Positions 16,514 through 25,180 of a DNA stretch of 35,039 nt are shown piece by piece (the first letter of the stretch is position 1; every line of letters starts with the position of its first letter). The stretch is from Caldithrix abyssi (lineage in GTDB: Bacteria > Calditrichota > Calditrichia > Calditrichales > Calditrichaceae). Below the pieces are notes generated by a model. It did not search any database, was not told the DNA's origin, and saw only the letters and a list, made by a program, of their open reading frames with translations. The position numbers and the translations under genes were made by a program. The DNA lies in assembly GCA_011369465.1 (NCBI GenBank), contig DRQG01000044.1, forward strand, positions 1-35,039. Direction: 5' to 3'.

Positions 16514-17662
16514 TTGCAAGGTTTTGGGTATCAGGATAACTTGAGAATTAAAAACCACGAGTTTACGGTTCACACCGGATTTGAACCCGATAAAGGCCTG
16601 GCTATCTCGGAAGTTTTTGACCGCGGTAAATTTATTTATGCTTCCAATAACTATTATGGGCTGCGTAAAAAAAATGAGGCCGGAATAGACGAACAATATT
16701 TAAAGGAAGTCGCCTACGGTTTACATCGCCAGGTTATTGAGGACATCCGCATTCTTTTTTATATCCACGAGAAAATCAGAGCGCTGCGCCAGGCCAATCC
16801 GCACTATCGCCTGGGAAAAATATTTTTTGCCCGTAATTTCTATGAAGAAGCGGTGGATAATTTTACACGAGCCATCCAGTTGGACAATAAGCTGATCAAG
16901 GCCTATAAATTGCTGGCGCTGATTTATTTAAAACAAAAAAAGTACCAGGATGCCACTCAGCTTTTGGAAAAAGCGGTTTCGATGGAGCCGGATTTTCCGG
17001 ATTTACTCAACTGTTTGGGGGTTATTCATACCCACAGCGGCCGCTTCGAGAGCGCGCGCGATGTTTTGCAGAAAGCCCTGGATATAAAAGAAGATTTTCC
17101 CGAAGCAAACTTTAATCTCGGCGTTTTGCTCTTCCTTTCTACCCTACAGGAGAACAGCCACGATGATACCGTAGTGTTACCGGCCAGGGTAATGCGCACT
17201 TTCAAACATATCCGCGAACACGAGGCCTACCAGAGTGATGAATGGCAGAAACTTTTTACCCATACGGCAGAGCTGATGGAAACAGGCAACCGGGAGGCGG
17301 TAATTGAGGCGCTGGCCACCCTGCAATTAAAACTTGTAGCTGCCGAACATCTGAATGTTACCATGGATACCTTCTTTCTCAAGTTTATGTACGGCGGCAA
17401 AGAACTGAAACGTGAAGAAGTTGAAAAGTTCGAAAAAATATTTCAGGAAGAAGGCGAACAGCTAAACCGTTACGCCGACTATTGGAATGAGCTGGGCGTG
17501 ATCCATTTAATCCAGTGTCGTGATTATTTTTTAAAGGCCCTAAACGAATTTGAACGTGCCACCAAAATCAATCCTAAATATGATGCCGCCCTTAATTCGT
17601 TGGAACTGATGAAGCATGGAAAAAAAGGGTTCCTTATTCTTTTACGTGCCATTCTAAGATAG
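16514..17662 (+). CDS. Tetratricopeptide repeat protein paired with an NtrC-type regulator
   Basis: From TTG 16514 the product is 382 residues. The start is chosen for its TAAGGAGAT site six bases upstream and for the promoter just ahead. An N-terminal region of about 85 residues is unfamiliar. At least three consecutive TPR units follow (YEEAVDNFTRAIQLDN, YQDATQLLEKAVSMEP, FESARDVLQKALDIKE), and another lies near the C-terminus (LNEFERATKINP). No signal peptide or membrane helix is seen, so it should be a cytoplasmic scaffold. It lies seven bases before the sigma54 activator and is presumably co-transcribed with it; it may be a partner or sensor input for that regulator. Confidence 0.75.
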   Translation: MQGFGYQDNLRIKNHEFTVHTGFEPDKGLAISEVFDRGKFIYASNNYYGLRKKNEAGIDEQYLKEVAYGLHRQVIEDIRILFYIHEKIRALRQANPHYRLGKIFFARNFYEEAVDNFTRAIQLDNKLIKAYKLLALIYLKQKKYQDATQLLEKAVSMEPDFPDLLNCLGVIHTHSGRFESARDVLQKALDIKEDFPEANFNLGVLLFLSTLQENSHDDTVVLPARVMRTFKHIREHEAYQSDEWQKLFTHTAELMETGNREAVIEALATLQLKLVAAEHLNVTMDTFFLKFMYGGKELKREEVEKFEKIFQEEGEQLNRYADYWNELGVIHLIQCRDYFLKALNEFERATKINPKYDAALNSLELMKHGKKGFLILLRAILR

Positions 17663-17669
17663 ATATGTT

Positions 17670-19019
17670 ATGTCTCTGATATTGGCTGTGGATAATGAAG
17701 AACGGATGTGTAAACTGATCAAAACCTCCCTCGAGCTGGATGGTTTTGAGGTGGATTATGCCCTCGGCGGCCGGGAGGCCATCGATAAAATTTCCCAAAA
17801 GGCCTATGATATCATCATAACCGATCTCAAAATGGATGGCGTAGATGGGTTGCAGGTGTTAGATTACACGCGCAATCATTCCCCCCAAAGCGAAGTTATT
17901 CTGATTACCGCTTTCGCCACGCAGGAAACCGCCCTGGAAGCCATGAAAAAGGGCGCCTACGATTATCTCATCAAACCGTTTAAAATGGACGAGTTGTCTC
18001 TGCGCGCCCGTCGCATCATACGGCAAAAAGAACTGGAAGAAGAAAACAAACGCCTTAAGCAAATGGCGCCCCGCCTTCCGGACAGCTTCCCCGGGATTAT
18101 AGGCAAAAGCAAGAACATGCGGGAAGTTTTCCGCAAAATCAAACAAGTGGCGCAAAGCGACACCGCGGTGCATATCCGGGGTGAAAGCGGCACCGGTAAA
18201 GAATTGGTGGCACAGGCCATTCATCAAAATAGTAAACGAAGCGCAAAAGCTTTTGTAGCCATCAATTGCGCTGCTCTGCCGGAAAATCTGCTGGAAAGCG
18301 AACTGTTCGGTTTTGAAAAAGGCGCTTTTACCGGAGCCACCCACCGCAAGGCCGGTTTGTTTGAACAGGCCGAAGGCGGCACCATTTTTTTAGACGAAAT
18401 TGGCGATCTCCCGCTCGCGCTGCAGGCAAAGCTGTTGCGTGTTTTGCAGAACAACGAAATTACGCATCTTGGCGGACAGAATAAAATCAAAGTGGATTTT
18501 CGCCTGATCACAGCCACCCACCGCAACCTGGAACAGATGATCGAGGCCCAGCAGTTTCGCTCCGATTTATATTATCGAATCAATATTTTCCCCATTCATC
18601 TGCCTCCCCTCAGAGAACGAAAAGAAGATATTCCCGAATTGATCCAACACTTCCTGAAAAACCATCCGGAAAAAACCCTCTCGCGCCTGGCCCGCCTTAA
18701 ACTGATGGAATACGACTATCCCGGCAATGTCCGCGAACTGGAAAACATCATTTCCCGTTCGGCTCTGCTTTATGATGATTTGATTGAAGATGTGGATATT
18801 CCCGTAAACGGTTTGCAGAAAAAAGAAACGGAACAGCCAATGGGCGGATGGGAAGCTCTGCTTAATAAGGGAATCCGTTTAGACGAATTGGAAAAAGAAC
18901 TCATCCAAACGGCTCTTCGGCTGGTTAAGGGAAACAAAAGCAAAGCGGCTGATTTGCTGGGTATTACCCGGCGCCGGTTGTATTCCATGATGGAACGGTT
19001 TGGGATAGGAAACGAATAA
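17670..19019 (+). CDS. NtrC-family sigma54-dependent response regulator
   Basis: The 449-residue protein has three parts. A receiver domain carries phosphoacceptor Asp52 in IIITDLKMDG and a conserved Lys in LIKPFKM. An AAA+ sigma54-interaction domain has Walker A GESGTGKE (171-178), the GAFTGA loop (218-223) that touches sigma54, and FLDEIGDLPLALQ. A Fis-type helix-turn-helix ends the protein (GNKSKAADLLGITRRRLYSMM). It should activate RpoN promoters when phosphorylated. No histidine kinase is adjacent, so it is an orphan here. It follows the TPR gene by seven bases, and a weak hairpin follows its stop. Targets are not evident; I did not find a convincing GG-N10-GC promoter nearby. Confidence 0.95.
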   Translation: MSLILAVDNEERMCKLIKTSLELDGFEVDYALGGREAIDKISQKAYDIIITDLKMDGVDGLQVLDYTRNHSPQSEVILITAFATQETALEAMKKGAYDYLIKPFKMDELSLRARRIIRQKELEEENKRLKQMAPRLPDSFPGIIGKSKNMREVFRKIKQVAQSDTAVHIRGESGTGKELVAQAIHQNSKRSAKAFVAINCAALPENLLESELFGFEKGAFTGATHRKAGLFEQAEGGTIFLDEIGDLPLALQAKLLRVLQNNEITHLGGQNKIKVDFRLITATHRNLEQMIEAQQFRSDLYYRINIFPIHLPPLRERKEDIPELIQHFLKNHPEKTLSRLARLKLMEYDYPGNVRELENIISRSALLYDDLIEDVDIPVNGLQKKETEQPMGGWEALLNKGIRLDELEKELIQTALRLVKGNKSKAADLLGITRRRLYSMMERFGIGNE

Positions 19020-19023
19020 ACAT

Positions 19024-19051
19024 AACAGCGGCAAGACCCTGTTCATTTTTT
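19024..19051 (+). terminator. Weak candidate terminator after the NtrC-type gene
   Basis: AACAG (19024-19028) pairs with CTGTT (19039-19043), and a run of six T follows two bases later. The five-bp stem is poor. Confidence 0.3.
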
Positions 19052-19152
19052 GTAAATATTTACATCTTTTTATAGATTATATCGTTTGACCAATGCGTTG
19101 GTTAAATACTGTTAAGCTCTAATTCACCCCATTATCAGGAGAGGAAGTAATC

Positions 19153-20628
19153 ATGCATCTCAATCTGTTCGATTGGGCTATTATCCTGCTGTATATTGTT
19201 CTTATTTTCTATTCCGGCATATTCATGAAAAAATATGTAGGTAACATTGGCGATTTTCTTGTTGCGAATCGTTCAATGGGGTTTCATTTAGGCATGCTGT
19301 CGCTTATGTGTACTGAGATTGGTATGATAACCTATGTGTATTATGCCGAATTGGGTTATAAAGCCGGGCTGGCCGGCTTGATGGCTGCCTTCCCGCCTTT
19401 TATCGCTTTTCTGATTCTCGGAAAAACCGGATTTATTATCAAACCGCTTTTGGATATGAAGATAATGACCATTCCCGAATTCTATTCTAAAAAATTCAGC
19501 AAAGGGGTACGTTTTTATGTGGGTCTTTTAATGGCCGTGGGCGGCATTTTGAATTTTGGCGTATTCCCGGGAGTGGAAGCGAAATTTATCAACATAGTAA
19601 CCGGCATCTCGGAAGACTACCTGTTAATTACAATGGTGGTCATGCTTACGCTGGTTTTGCTCTACACGGTTTTTGGCGGGATGGTATCGGTGATTATCAC
19701 CAACTATCTGCAGTATGCTTTGCTTAGTTTCGGGATGATTTTTATTACCGTTTACGGTTTTACGCAGGTGGGATGGAGCCGTTTAGTGGAAGCGGTTCAG
19801 TTGCATCAGGGCGCCCCAGGCCTTAATCCGTTCCTGCCATCCGTATGGGACAGCGATTTCGGGCTCGGATTTTTGGTGTGGCAAATTTTAATGTGGATTT
19901 CGATCCTCGTCGGCTGGCAGGCTATTTCCATGCGTTTGTTTTCTTCCAAAGATACGGAAACCGGTGTCCGCATCTATTTTTGGTCCGCCCTGTTGTTTTT
20001 GGCGCGTGCCGTTTTGCCTATCTTTTGGGGTGTGATGGCGCTGGCCTTTTTGGGCAACAAAGTTGAACCATTAAATGCCTTACCGGAATTTATCGTAGCC
20101 GTTGTTCCATCCGGGATTTTGGGGCTTATTTTTGCCGCCTTGCTGGCCGCTTCCATGTCCACCTATGCCAGCTATCTGCTTTCCTGGAGCTCGGTGGTTT
20201 CACAGGACATTATCGGAAGTATTTTCACTTTTGTAACGGGAAAAGAGGCCGATTCGAAAAAGCAGCTTCTCATCAGCCGCATAACCATGGCGTTGGTCAT
20301 GATTTTCATTATCTGGTGGTCGTTGTTCCATAAACTGGAAGGCTATCTCTACTTTTATTTGAATATGACCGCCATGTTATTTATTCCCGGCACCTTAGTC
20401 AGCGTAGGACTGGGAATTTACTGGAAAAAATCCCGCACTGCCGGTGCTTATGCGGCTTTTACATTGGGCGCTTTACCGCCGCTTTCCTATCTGATTTTAC
20501 CGGAGCATATTCGTTCGGCCTATACTTCGGAAATGGGCTGGGGTGGTTTTGTTTTGGCCCTTGCCGGCATGCTCATCGGTTCTTTTATTCAAAATTGGCT
20601 GCAACCGCAAAATAAAGAGAGCAAATGA
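19153..20628 (+). CDS. Sodium:solute symporter (SSS family)
   Basis: The 491-residue protein is hydrophobic throughout, with about 13 membrane segments, and fits the SSS family by length and motif. It opens DWAIILLYIVLIFYSGIF, then shows DFLVANRSMGFHLGMLSLMCTEIG, the block IMTIPEFYSKKFSKGVR, VFGGMVSVIITNYLQYALLS, and AALLAASMSTYASYLLSWSSVVSQD, all recognisable SSS blocks. It should import an organic solute with sodium; the substrate (sugar, amino acid or carboxylate) cannot be read from the sequence. The ATG follows AGGAGAGGAAG. It is followed after one base by a 46-residue membrane peptide that is probably co-translated. Confidence 0.92.
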   Translation: MHLNLFDWAIILLYIVLIFYSGIFMKKYVGNIGDFLVANRSMGFHLGMLSLMCTEIGMITYVYYAELGYKAGLAGLMAAFPPFIAFLILGKTGFIIKPLLDMKIMTIPEFYSKKFSKGVRFYVGLLMAVGGILNFGVFPGVEAKFINIVTGISEDYLLITMVVMLTLVLLYTVFGGMVSVIITNYLQYALLSFGMIFITVYGFTQVGWSRLVEAVQLHQGAPGLNPFLPSVWDSDFGLGFLVWQILMWISILVGWQAISMRLFSSKDTETGVRIYFWSALLFLARAVLPIFWGVMALAFLGNKVEPLNALPEFIVAVVPSGILGLIFAALLAASMSTYASYLLSWSSVVSQDIIGSIFTFVTGKEADSKKQLLISRITMALVMIFIIWWSLFHKLEGYLYFYLNMTAMLFIPGTLVSVGLGIYWKKSRTAGAYAAFTLGALPPLSYLILPEHIRSAYTSEMGWGGFVLALAGMLIGSFIQNWLQPQNKESK

Positions 20629-20629
20629 T

Positions 20630-20770
20630 ATGAAACTATTTGAAATATTTTGGTACGGAATTGTCTTGTTTTCACTAATTTCTTTTACCTATCTTTCGGC
20701 AAAGGTTTTGTACAAAGGCCTTCCGGAACTAAAAACGATGTTACGGATATTGCGCAATGAACAAAAATAA
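20630..20770 (+). CDS. 46-residue single-helix membrane protein, likely symporter accessory subunit
   Basis: A small ORF starting MKLFEIFWYGIVLFSLISFT begins one base after the symporter stop and is preceded by AAAGAGAG. It has one hydrophobic helix (about 6-28) followed by a basic amphipathic tail (LPELKTMLRILRNEQK). Small one-helix proteins accompany some SSS transporters; position and shape suggest the same here, but no motif proves it. It is separated from the next gene by about 30 bases. Confidence 0.6.
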   Translation: MKLFEIFWYGIVLFSLISFTYLSAKVLYKGLPELKTMLRILRNEQK

Positions 20771-20802
20771 TAATCGGGTTGCGTATTTGTATTCAGGATA
20801 AC

Positions 20803-21900
20803 ATGAAGATAAAAAAACACTTGATCGTTCTGCTTTTTTTGGCAGCGGTCTCATCCGTTCTGGCGCAGAGCCGGGCGGATACAGTGATCTCAAAGAAACT
20901 AAACTGGATGTTTTACCCCTATGCCTTTTACACACCGGAGACCAATCTGGCTTTTGGTGCCGGCGGTTTAATTTATCTTCGTTTGGATACCAGTAGAGCG
21001 GTTCTCACTTCCAAAGTAAAACTTTCGGCTTATTATACGCTTAGTCGTTTATATTCTTTTTCTTTAATGCCTTCCATATTTTTTCCGGGAGTGGAAAGGG
21101 CAAATCTCGAAGCCGAGTTAAGTTATGCAAAAATAGTCTCCAAATTTTATGGTCTTGGCGGCAATACACCGGATACAGGGAATCCGTACTATTCCTTAAA
21201 TAAATTTCGAGCTTATTTCGAAGTGGCTTCCCGTAGCATTCTTTTCAACTTTTTAAACTCCGGACTGGTATTTGAGTATGCCGATAATATTGTTTACGAC
21301 GCAGAGGATAATAATTATTTACAGGATACTACCCTGCTTGGGAGAAAAGGCGGCAAACTGTTGGGACTGGGATTTTTAGGCCTGGTCGATTTGAGGGATA
21401 ATGTATTTTATCCTACAAAAAACGGTTATTACAAATTTTCTCTCACGTTTTACCATCCAATTATGGGCAGCGATTTTAATTATGCTAATTTTATAGTGGA
21501 CTTGCGTCAATATCAAAGTTTTACAGGAGGACATGTATTAGCCGCCCAGCTCTATGCACATCTTACCAAAGGCGACCCGCCCTTTTTTAATTTACCTGCT
21601 TTGGGCGGAGAAAAACGCATGCGTGGATATTTTGAAGGCCGTTACCGGGACCGTCAATACATTGCCGCACAAATGGAATATCGCAAGCTTGTATGGTGGA
21701 GGCTTGGTTTTGTCGCTTTTTTTAGTGTGGGCGACGTGGCCGGTCATATCAGCGATTTTAAATTTAAACGGCTAAAAACATCTTATGGATTTGGCCTACG
21801 TTTTCTGTTCGATAAAGAGGAACGTATTAACGTTCGGATGGATGTTGGATTCGGCCATAAGACAAACGGGGTGTATTTTGGGCTGGAAGAGGCATTCTAA
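20803..21900 (+). CDS. Omp85-like outer-membrane barrel without POTRA domains
   Basis: The 365-residue product starts at ATG 20803, preceded by CAGGATA; an in-frame TTG at 20779 is less likely. A signal peptide (1-21, ending VLA) is followed directly by alternating beta-barrel sequence. FYGLGGNTPDTGN and ALGGEKRMRGYFEGRYRDRQ correspond to the conserved blocks of the Bac_surface_Ag/BamA barrel, including the RGY/R region of barrel loop 6. The C-terminus ends in an aromatic residue (EEAF). No POTRA repeats are present, so this is a short Omp85-type member, possibly a patatin-free relative. Function and cargo are unknown. Confidence 0.75.
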   Translation: MKIKKHLIVLLFLAAVSSVLAQSRADTVISKKLNWMFYPYAFYTPETNLAFGAGGLIYLRLDTSRAVLTSKVKLSAYYTLSRLYSFSLMPSIFFPGVERANLEAELSYAKIVSKFYGLGGNTPDTGNPYYSLNKFRAYFEVASRSILFNFLNSGLVFEYADNIVYDAEDNNYLQDTTLLGRKGGKLLGLGFLGLVDLRDNVFYPTKNGYYKFSLTFYHPIMGSDFNYANFIVDLRQYQSFTGGHVLAAQLYAHLTKGDPPFFNLPALGGEKRMRGYFEGRYRDRQYIAAQMEYRKLVWWRLGFVAFFSVGDVAGHISDFKFKRLKTSYGFGLRFLFDKEERINVRMDVGFGHKTNGVYFGLEEAF

Positions 21901-22346
21901 AGGCAAAAGTCCGTAAAATATATTTTTAATCAGCCGGTCTGATTTATAAAAAAATTGACCACGCTATTGTTCGGTTCACAGCCCACTCTTCTCCCAACAC
22001 GCACAGCAAATTAACTTTTGCAGGCCGCTCGATTTTAGCGGAAGATATTTGCCGGTAATCCCCTGACAGGTATTTATATTATCCCTATCGCTATAACAAA
22101 ATTGGAGAAGGAATATTCAAAAAATTCTTTGGAATTAATTGTCCTTATTATTATTTTAACCCCGTTTGTTCGGCAACTTAATAAACCCGATTGATACCCG
22201 GAATAAAATCAATTTGCTGAAATTAATCCGCAAAATTGAGCGTCTTATTTTCCGGCGGGGTTTATCCGGGGATTAATTTGTTTCTTTAGAGAACAAATTT
22301 TGATTTACTATTTAAAACCCATTGACAGAGAAGGACATTCTATAGG
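21901..22346. other. Intergenic region of 446 bases ahead of namZ
   Basis: No credible ORF or RNA gene is visible. A small hairpin AATCAG-CCGGT-CTGATT lies near 21930. Near the right end the inverted repeat AATTTGTT-N9-AACAAATT (22275-22299) lies 48 bases before the namZ ATG and could be an operator. I could not fix a promoter. Confidence 0.45.
22275..22299. promoter_or_regulatory. Inverted repeat, possible operator upstream of namZ
   Basis: Perfect 8-bp arms AATTTGTT (22275-22282) and AACAAATT (22292-22299) are separated by nine bases. Spacing and position suit a dimeric regulator; the regulator is unknown. Confidence 0.35.
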
Positions 22347-23597
22347 ATGAACTATTTATTTGTTGTTCTGAGCGCTGCCCTTTTTTTCATTATGCCGGGT
22401 TGCTCGCCTTCGTCCCCAACCGTAAAAAAAACCGTAAGCGCGCCCATGGTTCAATTAGGAAATGAAAATTTTCTGCAAAATTATCTGCATCTCACCAAAA
22501 ATAAACGCGTGGGTATTCTCACCAATCCCAGCGGAGTGGACCGTAATCTGGTTTCCATTGTTGATATCCTGCACAATCGCCGGGATATTAATGTAACCGC
22601 TCTTTTCGCCCCGGAGCACGGTATCCGCGGCGATTATTATGCCGGATCACATGTCGAAAATCAGCGCGATGAGCGTACGGGGTTGCCGGTTTACAGCCTG
22701 TATGGCGACAGCCGCAAACCCGGTAAAGACATGCTGGAAAACGTGGACGCCATCATAGTTGATATCCAGGATATCGGTTTACGCCCCTACACGTATGTAT
22801 ATACGATGGCTATGGTCATGCAGGCGGCGGCAGAATTCGGAAAAGAGGTAATCGTTCTGGATCGGCCCAACCCCATCGGCGGTGTACAGGTTGAAGGCAA
22901 TCCGGTACAGGAAGGTTATTTTTCTTTCGTAGGGCTCTACCCTGTTCCCTACCGGCACGGGATGACCATCGGCGAACTGGCCAAACTGTTTAACGAAGAA
23001 TATGACATCCATTGCCGTTTAACGGTTGTACCGGTTCTCAACTGGCGGCGAAGGATGCACTGGGATCAAACCGGGCTGCCCTGGGTAGCGCCTTCGCCCC
23101 ATGTGCCCACCTGGGAAACCATATTACAGATGATCAGCACCGGCGCCATTGGCGAACTGCAAACGGTTTCCGTGGGCGTAGGTTACACCCTGCCCTTCAA
23201 ACTGATCGGCGCGCCCTGGATGGACGGCCAGCGATTTGCCGATGCTCTGAACCGGCTGGATTTACCCGGCGTACGCTTTCGTCCCCTTTTTTACAAACCA
23301 TTCTACAGTTTGTTTAAAGGCGAGTTGTGTCAGGGCGTCCAACTGCATATAACCGACCGTAACGCCTACAGACCCTATCATACGGGGCTGATGATCATGC
23401 GTGTACTGCTCGATCAATATCCGCAGCAAAATATCTTTGCCGGAAAAGACCGGCGCAAAATGTTCGATAAAGTGGTTGGCTGCAGCTACATCGCCAACGA
23501 TCTTCTGGCCGGGAAAAGCGTGGCTGAAATAGAAGCCAAATGGCAGCAAGAGCTGGCCGATTTTATGCAAATTCGTCAAAAATATTTATTATATTAA
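22347..23597 (+). CDS. namZ: NamZ-type exo-beta-N-acetylmuramidase (DUF1343) lipoprotein
   Basis: The 416-residue protein begins with a lipoprotein signal ending MPGC (Cys19). The DUF1343 fold follows, with GILTNPSGVDRN, LFAPEHGIRGD (Glu90-His91, the conserved acid of the family), VDIQDIGLRPYTY, DRPNPIGG and PHVPTWET. NamZ enzymes release N-acetylmuramate from the non-reducing end of peptidoglycan fragments. Lipidation suggests action at a membrane facing the periplasm. It is followed by a glycosyltransferase 17 bases downstream and an ASKHA kinase-like gene, suggesting a muramate salvage or wall-sugar unit. The start follows AAGGAC at rather long spacing. Other DUF1343 substrates are possible. 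Confidence 0.85.
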   Translation: MNYLFVVLSAALFFIMPGCSPSSPTVKKTVSAPMVQLGNENFLQNYLHLTKNKRVGILTNPSGVDRNLVSIVDILHNRRDINVTALFAPEHGIRGDYYAGSHVENQRDERTGLPVYSLYGDSRKPGKDMLENVDAIIVDIQDIGLRPYTYVYTMAMVMQAAAEFGKEVIVLDRPNPIGGVQVEGNPVQEGYFSFVGLYPVPYRHGMTIGELAKLFNEEYDIHCRLTVVPVLNWRRRMHWDQTGLPWVAPSPHVPTWETILQMISTGAIGELQTVSVGVGYTLPFKLIGAPWMDGQRFADALNRLDLPGVRFRPLFYKPFYSLFKGELCQGVQLHITDRNAYRPYHTGLMIMRVLLDQYPQQNIFAGKDRRKMFDKVVGCSYIANDLLAGKSVAEIEAKWQQELADFMQIRQKYLLY

Positions 23598-23614
23598 GCT
23601 GAACAGGAGTCTAC

Positions 23615-25180
23615 ATGGGTACCAATAAAGCGAGTGTTGTTTTACACTGTAACGATTCCAACCTGCCCCATCTGGCAGAAACTCTAAAAACGATTTGTAC
23701 ACAAACCACTCCTCCGGATGAAGTTCTGGTGTTGTGTGAGAGTGACCCCCAACCCCTGCGCGCACAGGAAAACACATTTAACCCGCACAATGTCTCATTG
23801 TCGTTCCTCGAAGTAGCAAATGAGGCCACTCTGGGCCGGCAATTAAATACAGCCTTTAAAAAAGTGAACAGTCCGTTTATATTGTATCTGGATAATCGTT
23901 CCGACGCCATATTCCTCAAACAGGGCGCTCACGATTTGTTTCTATTGGCCGCCCAACGCAATCCCGATTTCTCGTTAATTTACAGTGATTACGAACTACA
24001 ACAGGATAGCTCCGTAAAAGAAATCCACCTGCTTAAGCATCATCGCGGCCGGGTGCGGGACAATCAGGATTACGGCAAAGTATTTTTTATTTCCCGCCAG
24101 GCCCTGCAGGAGGCGGGTTATGCGGATGAGAATCTGAAAACCAACACACTGTACGATTTACGTCTCAAACTTTCGGAAAAGCATGAATTAGTGCATATAG
24201 CTAACCGGTATGCCGGCTCTTTGTACCGCGCAATCGCCGAAGAAAAAAGCCACAATGTTTTCGATTACCTGCTGGCCGGCAAAGAAAGCCAGTTGGAAGC
24301 GGAAGCGGTTCTGAGCGGTCATCTGAAACGGATCGGCGCCTATTTGGAACCCGGCGCACATTATGGCCCGCGCCCTGCCGAACCTTCTTCGGCCGAGTTG
24401 AAAGCCTCGGTAATCATACCGGTGAACAACCGTCCGGATTTTATCGGAACGGCCATTGAGAGCGTACAGGCCCAAACCGTAAAAGAGGTGGAAGCGATCA
24501 TCGTTGTTAACGGGGGATACGACGACCCCACTATTGGTGAAGTAAAACGGTATATGCCCGGCGGCGATAAATACGATGGGAATAAACCTTCGGTACAGCT
24601 TTTGGTATATGAGATCAACAATCTTGGTTTGTGTTTGAATATGGGTGCCCGGGCGGCGCGTGGCGCTTATTATGTGCAGCTCGATTCCGACGACCGTTTG
24701 AAACCCGATGCGGTGGAAAAAATTCTGCAGGTATATGAAAGCGATCCCAACATCGGTATGGTTATCGGTTCTTACGAAGTGTGGGAAAAGCAGCCCTCAG
24801 GCGAAATCACCCGCATGGAAGACCTGCCCGTGGTTACCCATGACGAATGGACAGATGAAAACGGACGCAACAATCTGCTGCGTATTAACGGCGCCGGGGC
24901 TCCCCGTTCCATTCCCATCGTCTTAATCCGCCAAATCGGATTCAGCGTAAACGAAGAACCCTTTGCCCGCAACTATGGCGAAGACTATAATATGGTGCTG
25001 TTCATCAGCGAGCGGCACCGCATCGGCCGGGTTTGGGAAGCCATTTATGAAGTGATCCGCCACGAAGGCGGTACGGATCACAGCATCGATCAGGCCACCA
25101 TCGACCGCAACGACGAAGCCAAGGACTATATGCGACTGGAAGCCATCCAACGCAGGATAAAATTGAATGCGGAGTCATAA
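23615..25180 (+). CDS. Family 2 glycosyltransferase with degenerate N-terminal GT-A-like half
   Basis: The protein has 521 residues. The C-terminal half (about 265-500) is a typical GT2 fold: KASVIIPVNNRPDFIGTAIESV, then VQLDSDDRLKPDAV with the metal-binding Asp357/Asp359. The N-terminal half has the same outline (KASVVLHCNDSNLPHLAETL, then FILYLDNRSDAIFLKQG) but an altered DxD region, so it looks like a second, possibly inactive, GT-A-like domain. No membrane helix or signal is seen, so it is cytoplasmic. AGGAG precedes the ATG. Its TAA stop overlaps the next ATG by one base (TAATG), implying coupling. Donor and acceptor are unknown. Confidence 0.85.
   Translation: MGTNKASVVLHCNDSNLPHLAETLKTICTQTTPPDEVLVLCESDPQPLRAQENTFNPHNVSLSFLEVANEATLGRQLNTAFKKVNSPFILYLDNRSDAIFLKQGAHDLFLLAAQRNPDFSLIYSDYELQQDSSVKEIHLLKHHRGRVRDNQDYGKVFFISRQALQEAGYADENLKTNTLYDLRLKLSEKHELVHIANRYAGSLYRAIAEEKSHNVFDYLLAGKESQLEAEAVLSGHLKRIGAYLEPGAHYGPRPAEPSSAELKASVIIPVNNRPDFIGTAIESVQAQTVKEVEAIIVVNGGYDDPTIGEVKRYMPGGDKYDGNKPSVQLLVYEINNLGLCLNMGARAARGAYYVQLDSDDRLKPDAVEKILQVYESDPNIGMVIGSYEVWEKQPSGEITRMEDLPVVTHDEWTDENGRNNLLRINGAGAPRSIPIVLIRQIGFSVNEEPFARNYGEDYNMVLFISERHRIGRVWEAIYEVIRHEGGTDHSIDQATIDRNDEAKDYMRLEAIQRRIKLNAES

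Noticed and set aside
19020-19152. Sigma54 promoter (GG-N10-GC) or clear sigma70 promoter for the symporter
   Set aside because: A TTGACC at 19086 has no good -10 at the right distance, and no GG-N10-GC pair with the TGGCAC/TTGC context is present.
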